DNA of 64,000 bases from Cylindrodendrum hubeiense (GCA_014621425.1 JAANBB010000196.1:1-64000), one strand, 5' to 3'; shown: positions 11,601 to 25,174, counted from the stretch's first letter. Translations and numbers: made by a program. The notes: a model not told the origin generated them from the letters alone.

Positions 11601-14448
11601 AGAATGCGAATCTCTGCCTCATGCCCGTTGGCCATAAGGGCGTCAGCTAACGGGAGCAGGCCAAAGAACGCGGCGGTATGCAGGGCCGTCATATTCGTGA
11701 GCTCTTCGAAGTCTTCCATTTTAGTGAAGCTACCCCACCAACGCCTGCGAGTCGGCGATTCGAGGGACCAAAACTCGTTTTCAATGTTGAGGGTCTCAAA
11801 AAAGTCGGATGTCGCCTCGTACCCGTGTTTCAGCCAGTATTTGAGTGGGTATTTGAGACCATATTCCAGAGCATACGTGATGTAGTCGTCGTCATTCTCA
11901 TGTATGATTTCGACCTCCGGAAATAGGTCGTCAATCTCAGCTTCATCGTGGCTCTTTTCTGTGGTTTCTGGTTCCTCCCACATAATGAGATCGCTATCAG
12001 TGCTCCCAAACTGCTCAAGTACATAGGAGAAGCACCTAAGGCCGACGATGCCATGTTGCCATTTGACTTCAGTTTTGTCGTCGTCCTCCCCAGCCAGGCC
12101 AATTAGCCTTTTCAGTCCCGGCTTCAGCAGAGCATCTCTGGCGAGCTCATGAATGAAGGATACTCTAGGTTCATCATCAAAACTATCAGCACCATAGATT
12201 TTGACCAACGGCCCACATGCTTTGATCCGCTTTTGAATATTTGTTGTTTGATCTTCCGAGTCGTTGAAATCGATGCCCATTCTGAATCCAACAAGCATAC
12301 AGAGCTCATCGAGGGTTGGGTCTTCATACGATATGATCAGAGTACGAAGAATCTCCTTGGTGATCTCAATATCCTCTCTGTGTGCATTCAGTTCCTAGTA
12401 CTGGTCAGTAAATGCCCGGGTTGTATTTTGATTTCAGACGCACCTCACTCCACGTCCGGTGAATTAGCTTCTCTACATCGTCAGGGAGCAACTCTAGCGT
12501 CTTTCTCACGACGATAAAGTCGGCGGGGAGTCCCTCTAGGAGACGGCAGACCACTTCTACCCAGAGCGTAGTACTCTGGGCCTTTTTCTCGAGACTGCTA
12601 AAAACAAAGTACTGTAACGCCAGACTGTAGTTCTTAGAAATAGCAAGTGACTGAACCTTTTCACGGGTGAAGGATCGGAGATAGTCGAGACGAAGTTTGC
12701 TCTTTGATGTGTCGTTCATATCAATTCTCAGAGCTCCCGGCACATTGCCTTCGTCTAGAACATCTCGAATGCTGGGGTTGTCTCGGCTAAGAAACATCCA
12801 CCTTGCCTTTGTCATGATAGGATCCTCGACAACGCTGGGCTCTGTAATCATTGCATTGATGGCTTCCATGAACTTGGCAGTACTAGGGTGATCGTCTGAG
12901 AGATGGTGGAGGTTGTTTATAACAAAGTAGACCTCTTGAACTGAAGGATCTCGCAGCATCTCGGTCAAACCCTTCCAGAGCTTGGAAAATCTGAATTGCC
13001 CTTCTGCATCATGACCGGCACCCCTGGTATTTGTCGGGGTTTGCGCAGCGAATGTCTTGACGTACTGTGCAAGAGACCTTCTCTTGACTATGAGCTGCCA
13101 TATTAACGACATAAGTACGCTTTCAGCTGTGCTGCAGTCTGGAGTCGAGTCGCAGAAGAAGTAGGCCACAATGACGTTGTTTGTGCCTGTCATTTCGTTG
13201 TTGGCCTCCAGCTTCTCCAATTCTCCAATTGAAGTAGCGGCTGCCTTGGATTTTCCCAAACCCTCGTAACCAGACACCCAAAGATAGGGATACTGGAGGG
13301 CCTGGCTCATGTCCACATTCTTGGACCATTGCTGGAATTTATCCTCTTTCAAGATCCAGTTCGAGTCGCCGCCGAGACTTTCAATGTTTCGCCGCTTGCG
13401 CTGGATATCAACCACGTTCAGGCTTTTGTACAGTCCTTGAAATGTGCTATCATCGACGGCTGACTGACGTGACGCTTTGAGTTGGGCCTTAACAAGTGTA
13501 CGGGAGCTCTTGGCAATGTTCTTGAGATGATGCCGCACGTAACGATAACGCCCATCATCATCTTTGATGCCTTCAAAGCGATTGAGCTCTCGATGGTTGC
13601 ACGAGAGCCCCAAAGCATCGACACCATCGAGTCTGGCCGAGGCTTCGGTAACGATCATCTCTTTGGGACCGACATTAAATCCTTTCCACACCCAGTAGGG
13701 GAACTTTTCCTTAATGAAGTTCGTCTCTTGTTCCTCGTAGAAACACATGAGTTTGGCCTTTTGCCGATTGCATGCATAGTCAACAAAGTCGTTGCGTAAT
13801 TCGTCAAGCGAGTCGTGGCCGGGCTCGAGAAACTTCAACATCTGAGTCGGTATGGCCATGTTGACTGTCTCTAGCAACGTGGCCATAATCATAGCCTTGG
13901 CCACAGTTGACGATCCTCTGAATGGGGTACCAAAGAATATGCCACCAGCGAAGCACTCCGAAATCCGCATGTATTCAATGTTTCCAGGTCGTGCAGCTGC
14001 GAGTGTCAACGCCTTTGCCACAACAAGGCCACCCATGCTGTGCCCAAGGAATATAAGGGGTCGTTTTGAATCCTTTCTGGTTTCGACGAGGCTATCAAGA
14101 AGAAGATTGGCGACGTTGAGCAGCGTCTGTGGCTTCGCATCTTTACCCATCCATCGGGAATCATAATGGTACAGTAGCACTCGTGCAGTTGGTATATCGT
14201 AGCGGATACCATCTTTCTCGTCCGTAAGCCAGTTGAAACCTCCTGGAGTTTTGGATCCGAAACTCCTGGCTGGATCGGCTCCCAGGCCTGGAACGGCAAT
14301 TATACTGAGAATCGCATCAGTCTATTTCTTCTGCCAGGCAAAGCAATACGTACTCGATGTTGATTTCGCGTTCTGTTGCCTCTTCTGCTTGACCGGACTG
14401 ATCGGGAGAGGGGACCAGAACTTTCAATCCCGTGTAGCTTATCGCCAT
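8666..14448 (-). CDS. NLR/STAND protein: alpha/beta-hydrolase - NACHT - ankyrin
   Basis: Three exons, 14448-14354, 14304-12444 and 12394-8666, join in frame to 1,894 residues. The introns are 49 nt (GTACGT...CAG) and 49 nt (GTGCGT...TAG). Residues about 30-270 form a SesB/DUF676-like serine hydrolase with the nucleophile elbow GHSMGG (Ser121) and a late NHRELNRF block (His269). A NACHT NTPase follows: Walker A is GYEGLGKS at 377-384, while the expected acidic Walker B reads VINNLHHL near 493-500, lacking the usual aspartates. A helical linker leads to roughly twenty ankyrin repeats (about 887-1640), and the last about 150 residues are strongly acidic and disordered. By family knowledge such fungal NLRs sense a partner through the repeats and trigger hydrolase-dependent incompatibility or cell death. 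The partner is unknown. The start is ATG 14448, with a hydrolase strand (IIAVPGLG) directly after the first intron. The HET relic lies next door. Confidence 0.88.
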
Positions 14449-15675
14449 CTTGGCTCGGATTGGACTCGGAGAGTCCTTGACTCTAATAGAAGGTGGTATG
14501 TCGTTCGTCCTTGTCCCAGAGTGAGGTATGAGTGTTGTTGATCAAACTGAACCACCCAACCTGGGGTGACAAATATCAAGTATTCTTAATACGACAATCC
14601 GTTGTCTGGACAGGGCAATGCATATGACAACACCGACTTTTGTAAGCATTTAGTCTCATATAGCCTCGGTCTTTAGTAGAGCATTGTCGCCGTAAGTCCG
14701 GCTGCATTCAATCCTAAATGCGGGCGGTTGAAATGTGTCCGAGTGTAACCTGTGTAAAAGTCAGGGCACCAAAGAATATGCTGATCAGGCTGCTCTAAGT
14801 CATGGAACACAAGGCTTCTGTGCCAACATGGGCTGACGTTGGGGGCCAAACACATGCAATGACACATAAGGCAATCTCTTGCCTTATGCGGCTGAGGGCG
14901 AGATATTAGGCAGCGTACCAGTTGGTCTTGATCATCATAGTAAAAGACGCGTGTATTAAATTCGGCTTCTCGGCTCTGTTTGGTTTGAGGCTGCCCTTGT
15001 ACCTCACATGGGTCAGTGATACGGCGAAAGGAACTTTTTAATTTCCACAGCCCACCCATCAGCCGATCTCTGACCACCCTCTTATACTATCCTCAGCCTG
15101 ATTCTCTTTGTATGTCATTTATCTGGCTTTGACCTTTTCTGTCTCTGTTTTTTGTACTCCCTGAATTAAGCTGCTTGACAATGGTGGAGTGACGACAAGA
15201 GCGACACACTTTTGACACGCCAGCCCCTGGCAGTATGTATATTCGGGAATGGCAACCTAGCCTATAGGCACGCTGGAGATTCCCAATTCCACCCAACCTT
15301 CGCTTCCCAATTGACATGGGCATCTAATTACGGGTCAGTTTAGTTTTCAGCTACAAAAGAACCAATACCTTGCGTGTCACTGCAGCTCGTAGGTAGCAGG
15401 GTATTGCTACAACTTTTTATTGGTGGCCTTACGCAATTTCGCCTTTCTAAGTCTATATTTGGTGCAGACTGAAACGGTCGCATTTGAAAGGTCGCCAGAT
15501 ATAACCCTGTTTCCCATTCCCGTGGACGCGACCTAACTAGGAATGCACTGCGAATCAACCCTCCTCGACAATCGACCCCTAAATCGCCGCCATTCACGTA
15601 TCACAGTCGGAAGGAAAAGAGTTTCAACAAGGCGTTCAGTATTCATAGAACTCGGAAATTCTCCAAAGTGACGAT
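14449..15675. other. Divergent intergenic region
   Basis: Region between the divergently transcribed NLR (-) and DUF6601-like (+) genes, so it should hold both promoters. A 134-codon minus-strand open frame at 14673-15077 has no motif I recognise, and I do not annotate it as a gene. Confidence 0.4.
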
Positions 15676-16784
15676 ATGATAGAACGAGACACCAAGGTAC
15701 CCATATTTCCACGTTCCAACTTGCGAGATATTCTAATGTTGCCATACAGGACCCTTTCTCCATTCGGCTCCTCCGGGGGCGCGACGAGATCTCAGATGAC
15801 CTGCGGTCCAACGAGAAGCTGCTGCTGCCATTATTCCCCGCATCATATCGCACCAAAGATGACGACCTGGTAGCTTTCACGCTCGACAACTCTGCCCAAA
15901 TTAAGAAGGAACTCGACATAGGGAGACTTAAAGAGCTTGCCACATGGCTATGGATCGCAGGTCGACCCATGCCGCCTCGCCCACTCCACTATCAGATCCT
16001 CATTGACCGGAATATCATGGTCATAGAGAATATGGACATGCATCTCGTCTGGTCAACAGGCCGGATATTCCTCAAACCAATCCCAAGCTTTCTGTTGGAG
16101 CCGAGTTTCTGGAGTCTCTATCTCCATTGCCGGCCCCATTGCACATGCACTATGACTCAAGAATGTGTTGAGAGAAGACTCTGGAAGTGCGCAATGGGAT
16201 TCCTCTTCTCTTATGTTGCCTTGATTCGCTACGAGAGCGACCTCGCGATTGCTCAAGAGAAGTACCTTCTTCCGAAGGAGATCACCTGGTCCTCTTGGAG
16301 ACAGTTTGTGCAGGAACTAGATACGGAGCATATCTACTCGGATATTGACTCCCGGTTCTTCTATGGTGAGCTACGATTAAGCCGACTGAGTATCATACAC
16401 AAATTCAAGACCCATCAATTCTTACGAGGTTATGCCTCGAATTGGAATAAATATGGAGTCTTCTTTCAGGACAATTTTACATGGCTGGCCTCGGCTACTG
16501 TGTATATCGCCATTGTCCTGACTGCAATGCAACTTGGTATAGCTACAAAGACATTGCAATCCAACCAGGCTTTCCAGTCTGCTTCTTATGGGTTTACTGT
16601 GTTTGCAATCCTTGGGCCTATTATCGCCATATGCCTCATTTTAATCGCATTCTGCTGTTTTTTTGTCAGCAACTGGATAGCAACCATGACGTATAAGAGG
16701 AAGAGGTTCCGAAAAATACAGTCTAGAGAGAGGGGGGATGGAAATTTGCTTCAAGACGACAGCTTCGTGGCGCTTCGTCACTGA
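15676..16784 (+). CDS. DUF6601-like fungal membrane protein
   Basis: Two exons, 15676-15696 and 15750-16784, give 351 residues. The 53-nt intron has GTACCC as donor and CATACAG as acceptor. The first exon encodes only seven residues; it is chosen because its ATG joins in frame to a continuous second exon, but an upstream start cannot be excluded. The protein has a soluble N-terminal half with the block AGRPMPPRPLHYQ and RIFLKPIPSFLL, then SYVALIRYESDLAIA, all reminiscent of the fungus-restricted DUF6601 family. Two hydrophobic segments near the C-terminus (about residues 243-265 and 283-308) look transmembrane, followed by a short basic tail. Function is unknown. It is divergent from the NLR gene and ends about 370 bases from the 3' end of the FGAM synthase gene, in convergent arrangement. 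Confidence 0.75.
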
Positions 16785-17150
16785 TGAGGGTAAGCTATTT
16801 ATCAATCTTGGCATCTACCTACTAGATTCATAAACTTTTGCCATGAGACCTGGCGACTCAAATTTTCTGGTTTCTTGCTTCGGTTCCTGACTTGTGATCA
16901 TGATTTCCACGCGTGGCTTCCCACGGTTCTCAGATCAAACATATCACTGCTGTGATCGCCTCTACTTCGCCACACTCATCACCCAGTCGTGTATGCAAAT
17001 TGTAACTTATTGCAATTTCTATATGTAAACCCTCATCTACAAACGCATCATTGAAATGTTTTTTCTTTCTTTCATCCATCCATCCATAACCATAAATCAT
17101 CCATATATCCCAAACACCTATCAATGAACCAACCTATTCTGTCAACTTAC

Positions 17151-20100
17151 CTAACCAACCCACTTGCGCGCATTCAGGAACAGCTGGAACCAAGGTCCAT
17201 ATTGGCCCCACTGAGCGAGCTGACCCTCAGGCTTCCAAGATCCCACATCAGCCATGATGGTTCGCTCCGGGTGAGGCATCATAGCCACAACACGGCCATC
17301 CCGGCTCTTCACACCAGCAATACCCTGAGGGCTGCCGTTGGGGTTGGAGGGGTACTGCTCCGTGACGTGTCCATAGTTGTCAATGTAACGGAGGGGAATG
17401 AGTCCGTTGCCGTTGAGTGAAGGCAGGTCACCCGCGGCAGCAAACTCGGCTCGACCTTCGCCGTGGGACACGACAATGGGGAGCGAAGAGCCAGCCATGC
17501 CGGAGAAGAACACTGAGTTGTCCGATTTATCTTCAATTGTAACCATAGAAAGTCTGCCCTCAAACTGCGAGCTCGCGTTCTCGACTGTAACAGGGTCAGT
17601 AATTGATTACCAGCGGATTAAAATGCTCGAAATAAAACGTACCAAAGGTGGGCCAGGCCTCAGCTCCAGGAATCAACTCCTTGACTATAACAATCACAGT
17701 TAGTAATCATTCATTAACAAACAGAGAGCTCGGGATTTGACGTACGTCGGGTAAGCATCTGGCAACCGTTGCAGACACCAAACGAGAAGGTGTCGGGTCG
17801 CTGGAAGAAGGTCTCAAAGGTCTTGCGCGCGCCGTCATGCATGAGAATGGATTGAGCCCATCCATTACCAGCACCTAGGACGTCACTGTAGCACAATTGT
17901 CAGCACTGCCACTCGTCTGGGATACAACGTCTCGATTCTTACCCATATGAGAAACCACCACAAGCAGCCAGACCACGGAACCCATCAAGTGAGAAGCCGT
18001 CCAAAATGTCAGACATGTGGACATCGACAGCATCGAAGCCCGCGGCTCGGAAAGCAAAGGCCATCTCGGCGTAACCATTCACACCCTGCTCTCGCAAAAT
18101 AGCGACTGTAGAAATTCTCGTTAGCAACATCACTCGACCAAATTGTCGAAATGAACTTACCTCTGGGTTTGTAAACCAGGCTCTTGAGGTTAGTCATGGT
18201 CGGTAGGCTGACATCCGCAGGGTCAAACTTCAGCTTGAAGAAAAGACCGGGGTCCTTGGAGTCCTTGATAGAATCGAATTCCGACTGGGCACAGGCGGGG
18301 TCATCACGGAGCTTCTGCATCTCGTAGGACGTGCTCGACCACCATTGCTGGATCTGAGTTCGCTCCAGGTCAACGACGGCCTTGGCCTTGTACTTGACAA
18401 CAAGAGACTGCTTAGATGTAGGTCGAACGTAACCAATAGTCTTGATCAAGCCAGGAGGAGGACCGCAGGTAGCGAAGCAACGCTTGAACTTGGTCAAGTC
18501 GCTTCGTCGGATCTGGAATACGGCACCGAGCTCTTCGTTGAAGAGAGCGTCGAGAACATCGGCGTCGGTTTTGGCAAGGTCATCAATAGTGATTTCAGCA
18601 CCGCATCGACCAGCGAACATCATCTCAGCAACAGTGGTAAGTAGACCTCCGTCCGAGCGATCGTGGTAGGCAAGAACAATGTTCTCCTAATAACATGTCA
18701 GCAGTCAGTCACTCAACATTGCTGAAGGAAACGTACCTGGTGCAATTGCCACATAGCATCGAAGAAGTCGCGAATTAGCTCAACATCACGAACGTCAGGG
18801 ACCTCGTTTCCGATTTGGCCGAGGCACTGAGCCAAGGCAGAGCCGCCCATAGCCTTAAAACCTTGGGCAAGATCAACGAAGATGAGCAGGCTGTCGCCAA
18901 CTTCCTCAACACGGCGGAGCTGGGGCGTCCAAGTGCTTCGAACATCCTCAACCAGAGTGAAGGCCGAGATGACCAGAGAAACCGGAGCAGTAACTGTCTT
19001 GGACTCAGATGTCTCCTTATCCTTCCAGGAGGCCTTCATGGACAGTGAATCCTTGCCAACTGGGATGGAAATACCCAGCTGAGGGCAAAGTTCCATTCCG
19101 ATAGCTTGGACAGCTTCGTACAGGGCAGCGCCCTCGCCAGGGTGGCCAACCGCAGCCATCCAGTTGGCGGAGAGCTTGACACGCTTCAAGTCTCCGTTGA
19201 CAGGGCCGGGCTTGATGTCAGCAGCGCCAAGGTTCATCAAACTCTCAGCAACAGCCATTCTGGCGGAGGCAGCAGCAGAGACCAAAGCAAGAGTAGGCTT
19301 CTCTCCCCTAAAAACGCTGTAAGTAAATAGTTTGGTTATGTCAAAGATGCTAGAGGTTGCTTACATGGCCATGGCTTCACCTCGACGAGTCTTCTCATCA
19401 ATGCCGAAGCTAGTCAAGGTAACGGCGACATCAGCAACGGGAGTCTGCCAGGGACCAACAAGTTGATCTCGAACCGACAAACCGCCAACAGAACGATCAC
19501 CAATGGTGATCAAGAAGCTCTTGGATCCAACGGAGGGTAGTTTGAAGACGAGCTCCGTAGCCTTGGTGACCATCTGGCCAAGATCAGATGAACCGCACTG
19601 CTCTGTCATGCTCTTGACCGCATCGAAGGGACGCAGGGTTTTCTGGACCCTCTGCACATCCTTGGAGATTTTTCGTCCAGGGGGGAAGAGAACCTCCATG
19701 GGGAGGTTGATAGGATCGATGGCGGGTTCAGCTGTCGGCTCGCGATCTGTCAGAACAAGCTTGGCAGTGCCGTTTTCGGCATGGGCAACAGCAGTTCCAA
19801 CGACGGAGAATCCGCAACGCTCTCGTCGGCAGATGTTGGTGAAGCGGTTAAGGCCATCGCGGTTAACAAGGAGAACTAAGATTCTGAAGTCAGTCATGAA
19901 CTAGCGAAAATCACGCATTGAAGTAAAGCACGTACCGTATCGCTCCTGGGCTTCGTTGCACCAAATCTATCAAACAGAAAATCATTAGTTAATGTGGTTG
20001 GCAAAGATTATTTAGCTTGAACATACCTGAAGAGGGGACATAGAGTTGTCGGCGCTTTCGACCTGTCGAAGCTCAAAATTGCCACCAAATCCAGCATCCT

Positions 20101-22190
20101 TCACAAGCTCTGCAAATTGTTAGTACTGATCGTGTTCTTATTTGTGTTGTCACATCGTAATTTACTAACCAGGAAGAGCGTTGGAAAGACCACCAGCACC
20201 GACATCGTGGATGAAAGCGATAGGGCTCTCGGGGCCAAGGGCAACACAGGTGTTGATGACCATCTGAGCACGTCGCTCCTGCTCAGGGTTTCCACGCTGG
20301 ACACTGTCGAAGTCGAGATCTGCAGTGGCTTCACTGCCCTGGTTTGATGAGGCCGCACCACCACCTATGATGTCGGTTAGTTGTTTCTCGTTCAAATCAT
20401 TCGCAAAGGAGGGATACTAACCAAGTCCAATCAACATAGCAGGACCTCCAAGAACAATAACCTTGAGAAGTTAAGTCAGTCGCATTCTCAACCCAAATTT
20501 TAAGAAAAAGAAGTTTGATGGCTCCTCAATAGTTCCAAATTCTGCTCCTGAAACAATTGAAAAGAAATGGGGTCTTACATGGGCACCATCTTCAACATGA
20601 GCCTCCTCCTTGAGGGCATGTTGAGGTCGAACACTGCCGATACCACCAGCAATCTGTGAGTTTCAAGTCAGCAACAGTTTCTCCAAATGAAGTCATGAGA
20701 GACACTGGTAGAGTCATCTTCGAGAGATGAAACACCAGTGTAGTAGGTTATGGTGTTAACTGACCATAATGGGCTTGTGGTAACCTCGGTACTCAGGGGC
20801 CTCAGATTCAGCCTCATTGGTGAGAAGAGTTCTGAAAGTTCCAGTCAGGGCAGGACGACCAAACTCGTTGTTGAATCGCGCGGAACCAATGGGGGCCTCG
20901 AGCATAATGTCGAGACTGGAAGCATAGTGGGCAGGTCGTCCGATGTCAACCTCCCAGGGTTGTTTGTGGCCGGGAATCAAAAGGTCCGAAACCCAGAAAC
21001 CGCAGAGACCAGCCTTAGGCGTAGAGCCTCTTCCGACAGCACCTTCATCACGGATCTCACCTCCACTGCCAGTGGCAGCACCGGGAAAGGGAGAAATGGC
21101 GGTGGGGTGGTTGTGGGTCTCAACCTTAATCAGAGGCTGAACAACTTCCTTGGTGAGCTTCCAGCTGCCGGTGGAGTAGTCAGGCGCCCAGAAGTTGCCC
21201 TCGTCACCAGACATACTATCGAAACAGACGTTAATAAATATCAAACAAATGCGGTGTTGATCACAGCATAGACAATTTCCATAAAAAAGCTTCGGAGAAA
21301 AAGTTCCATGAAAAAGGGACAATGCTTACACAGCTGCGTTGTCAGAGTAGGCGCTGATGACGTATTCGGGGTTCTTCTTGTGAGTGTTCTTGATCATGCC
21401 AAAGAGACTGTTCGGCTGGCTCTCGCCATCAATGGTCCAGGACGCATTGAAAACGTGATGTCTGCAGTGCTCCGAGTTGACCTGAGCAAACATGAAAAGT
21501 TCGACATCGTTCTGCACCACACTGTGTTAGTCATTGATATGTGGGGTTGAAAAAAAGGGCTCATACGGGCGATCGTCCGAGGGCAGTGTACTGCTTGACC
21601 AGGTATTCCAGGTTTGGTTTATCAAGTCCAAGTCCAGTCTTCTTGTTGTGATCCTCGAGAGCAGCCAGAGGACCACGTTCATCGGAAAAGATATCGATGA
21701 CAACCAAGGGGTTTCGGGTTCCGTGAGCGAACATGTCGTCGAGAACGGGAGGCGAGGTGCTGAAGAATTCGGTCATACGGTCGTAGATGACATCTTTGAA
21801 TGACAGGTCCTGCTCTCCCTTGTATTCCTCCTCGAATTCGACCTTGACGACTCGGCCTCGTTCGATACGGTTCACGGTCTTAAGACCGCAAACGAGGGCA
21901 ATGCTGGAGGCCTTGGAGCTCCATGGCGACTGGTTTCGAGGGGAGATGAATATTTCGACACTCTTTCCGTCGGTTCCGGTCGAAGTAGCGGTCGCGGGCT
22001 GGTCAATGGCCTGGAGAATTTGCTTGACCTTGGTGAGAACGACCGGGTCCTCGGTCTCAAGATCGACATAGTACTGCCATGATCCGGAGAGCTTGGCGAC
22101 CTTGACAGAGCTCTGATCGTTGATGCGCTGCACGAGCTTCTGCAACTCCGAAGCCGTGAAGCACGACTCGCCGACCAGAACCTGGTGCAT
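17151..22190 (-). CDS. ADE6: Phosphoribosylformylglycinamidine synthase (FGAM synthase)
   Basis: Fifteen exons join in frame to 1,355 residues, the normal length of eukaryotic FGAM synthase: 22190-21567, 21511-21330, 21215-20765, 20653-20579, 20461-20422, 20364-20170, 20109-20027, 19966-19936, 19875-19365, 19307-18737, 18686-18161, 18105-17943, 17885-17746, 17684-17643, 17584-17151. The enzyme makes FGAM from FGAR, ATP and glutamine, the fourth step of de novo purine synthesis in the cytosol. Visible signatures are [11 protein letters not shown] in the first synthetase half, the glycine-rich [16 protein letters not shown] nucleotide site, and a C-terminal class I glutamine amidotransferase with GVCNGCQML (Cys1189) and MMPHPERTI (His1316, Glu1318). 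The start is the ATG at 22190 in a CACCATG context; the open frame extends upstream but has no earlier ATG. The intron count is high compared with the neighbouring genes. The symbol follows the yeast orthologue. Confidence 0.96.
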
Positions 22191-22431
22191 GGTGAAAATT
22201 GTTGCGCTGCGCGTCTTCAAAGCAGAATGCGCTTTGACTTCGGTCTCGATGATGCGGCGGGGTGATATTTTTTTATCATTTTGGCGGGGTAGTCATAACT
22301 CATTCAAAATGGGCGGATGGATTTCCGGATGCGGGATAACCTTACTCCGCGTCATGAAATCGCGCTCTTGGTCACCGACCCGCTGTCAACGAGATTTAGC
22401 GCAATCAAGGGTTCCTATTCTTATGCCCGTG

Positions 22432-22437
22432 TGACTC
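22432..22437 (+). promoter_or_regulatory. TGACTC element upstream of FGAM synthase
   Basis: A TGACTC hexamer lies about 245 bases upstream of the FGAM synthase start. This core is bound by Gcn4/CPC1 and Bas1-type factors that control purine and amino-acid genes in fungi. A six-base match is expected often by chance, so only its position before a purine gene makes it worth listing. Confidence 0.25.
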
Positions 22438-25138
22438 CATCTCAAATACTCATCAAATTTACCATGTTTTCTTGCCTTGACAACCTGCCGATCAATTATC
22501 TTCTCACGTGTCATGGCGGGGCTCCTTTGGTGGGGCTGTCAAATATGGAGCCAGGTCGGATGTACACCATAGCGGGGTGGTGCGTCGGTAGTTGGTGAAG
22601 GCCTGCCTACTACCTTAGGTAGGTAATCAGGGAGTAGAATGATCAGCTCTTGGTGGTGGAAAGCAATTTTTCTTGAATAGTGTTAACTTTACAATCAATT
22701 ACCCAATAATTATTGTTGTTTAGTCAGGAGAAATGGTGTCGGTTAGGTGCTCCCCGAGGCAAGGGAACACGTTAAATATCCACGCCAACTACCTTTGTAA
22801 AGAAATCTCGAAGTTACAAGCCAGAGCTATCCAATGAAACCACGTCTTACGGCCCTATTCACAAGATTCCTTCGTGAACAATTCAGCCCTAAGAAGCCAG
22901 GTCGAGTTGAGGTTAGTCTAGAAACCCAGGAGGTAGGGGTGCAGGCTACCCTGTATCCTTCCCGCTAACACGATTCACAGCTGCCTTTTGCGGCCAGGTT
23001 CAAGATAAGGATTGCTATCGTGAAATTCCATATTTAAATCTCACTAGATAATCTGAAGGACTTTGTTTTTATTCTGCATCTTGAAGGTCAAGTTTTGTAT
23101 TCTGGTGCTCACGAACGACTGTGAATGCAAGTTGAGGCTGTAAATTAAAGATTTACATTTTGCCTGGCCAAAAACAACCTTCGGGTTCATGTACCAACAT
23201 TATGGCAAGTCTCACAAACAAATTTAGCCAAAACTCGCTTTCGCTTGAAGGTACCGGAAGTGGTTTAATATTCAATTTCGCAGTGATATAGAGGCCAAGA
23301 TCAACTTGACGTAGATCCCTTCATTCAACTGGGCACGATAAACAGTACGTTGAACTCCTTGTCGAGACTTTGATCTAAGAGACGTACAATACTCTAATCT
23401 CGCTTGAAAGAATTACAAGTGAAAGCAGGTCTGCCATCTGATGGGTAAGCCGAAATTTGGGATTAACAGAGGCGGGCATGATTCTAGGGTATCCACTAGG
23501 TACAATTGGACAAAGATTTTACGTGCATTTTCTTCAAAGATAGGGGGATAGTCAATGATTCCGCAATCAGTATACTCCAACAGTGGGCAAGAGTAAATAC
23601 TGGATATTGAACTAATATCTGAGAGGCCAAAGGTTATCTCCGCTTGGTTTGCCAAGAGTTTGATCAGTCTTCCACATGTTACAAGTGTCACCTAAAGTAT
23701 CTCTATGATGAAGCTACGATAGAGTAATGGAAAGAGGGGCAGCCCGATCAGTTGCGAAATGAGAAAAGTTGCAGGTCCAGGTCTATCGCTCATCTGGCGC
23801 AACGTCATTGCTTTTTGTTGATACGTGAGCTGATGATTAAAGGCTTGTATACCATTCGGTGTAGAGCTGAAGCAACTTCAATGGGAGGCTTATCCCGACA
23901 AGTCTTCTAGTCGGAGACACCGACGAAGGTTTCGGCGAGACTGCTTCAACCTTGCAAGAAGATATAGCTGAATGCTAGGATTAACATGCCGATCATTCTC
24001 GCCATTATCATCCACACCTGTAATGCCGAGAGTAGCCACTGGGAGTACTTGAGATAAGCACCTTCCATCAAAGTCTTGGCTGCTTTCAATCATTCGGTGA
24101 TCTGGCCTTGGCGATGAACTTCCAACATATCAAGCAATGCCAAGACTCTTGCGCCCGTTTTGCACACATAGCCAAGAAATACCTGAACGCTGCACAGGAA
24201 CCTCGACGTCATCTCGACCCTAGCAGTGAGGTGACTGTGCAATACCCGGAGAGTCCGTGAGGGGAGCATTATAGCAGCCCTGTTGCCGATTCCCGAGAAA
24301 TAGGCGCCGAGCGAATGGTGCCGACATCGGAAAAGGCACGCGAAACCCCGGTTTGAAACTGGTTGCGGGCGCAACACGAGGGTACGTGACCGGATGGTCC
24401 TGGCTGCCGTAGTAAACGAAGATGGAAGTCGGAAGGTTTTTGTACGAAAAGCGGGCTCGCGCGTGGTCTGGTGTAGATAGTTAGTTTGATCACAGATTGA
24501 GGACGTGGGGGTTCAATGGGATTGCCAATGCCACCATCGACATTAGCCGTTCTTCTTTCCATGGGGTAGTACTTTCAAAATAGTAAGTGTCGGTTAGGAG
24601 CGGACAGAGCGCAGAAAGCGAAGCATCAATACTAACCGCCCGGCCCGTGTGCTATGCGGGCTGAGATGGAAGATCTGCACTCATTCCATGAATGCACAAA
24701 CGACAGGGCCATCCTGCCCTGTGCCACCAATCTACCATGGCCTAAACCCAATGTTGGATCAACCACACTCCAGGGGCGCACGTTGCCAGGTAACTCCCTA
24801 AACAGGGATAACGCCCGGGCGGCCCCCAGGAATTTGAAACCCTTGCCGGAGACCCCGGGACCTGGTCAGGCGAAGAAACAGACTGGGACAAGACGCGGCA
24901 CAGAAAGCTTTTTCGATGCTATCAGTCGTGTGGCACGGCTCGGAAAATTAGATAGGGCCCTCAAGATCTGCGAAGCCGTGGGTAGCCGGGTCGGTGGGTG
25001 CTAGAGGAATGCAAGCTTGCGGTTGTGGCGTTTTGTCTCTGATAGTAAAATTTGACGTCGCTGAGAAAATGCCGTAACCGCCTGATGAGCGCCTCATACG
25101 GACATGACTATCAGGTTGCACTGGAACGAGGATTTTTT

Positions 25139-25174
25139 CAGACGAGGATGCAGACGAGGATACAGACGAGGATA
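25139..25174 (+). repeat. Three tandem copies of a 12-bp unit
   Basis: The unit CAGACGAGGATR is repeated three times, with partial copies on both sides. Read on the plus strand it would encode Asp/Glu-rich peptide, but the frame is short and closes soon after, so it is either a microsatellite-like expansion or a fragment of a lost gene. Confidence 0.7.

Noticed and set aside
14673..15077. 134-codon minus-strand open frame between two divergent genes
   Set aside because: No recognisable domain, and it lies where promoters of two genes are expected.
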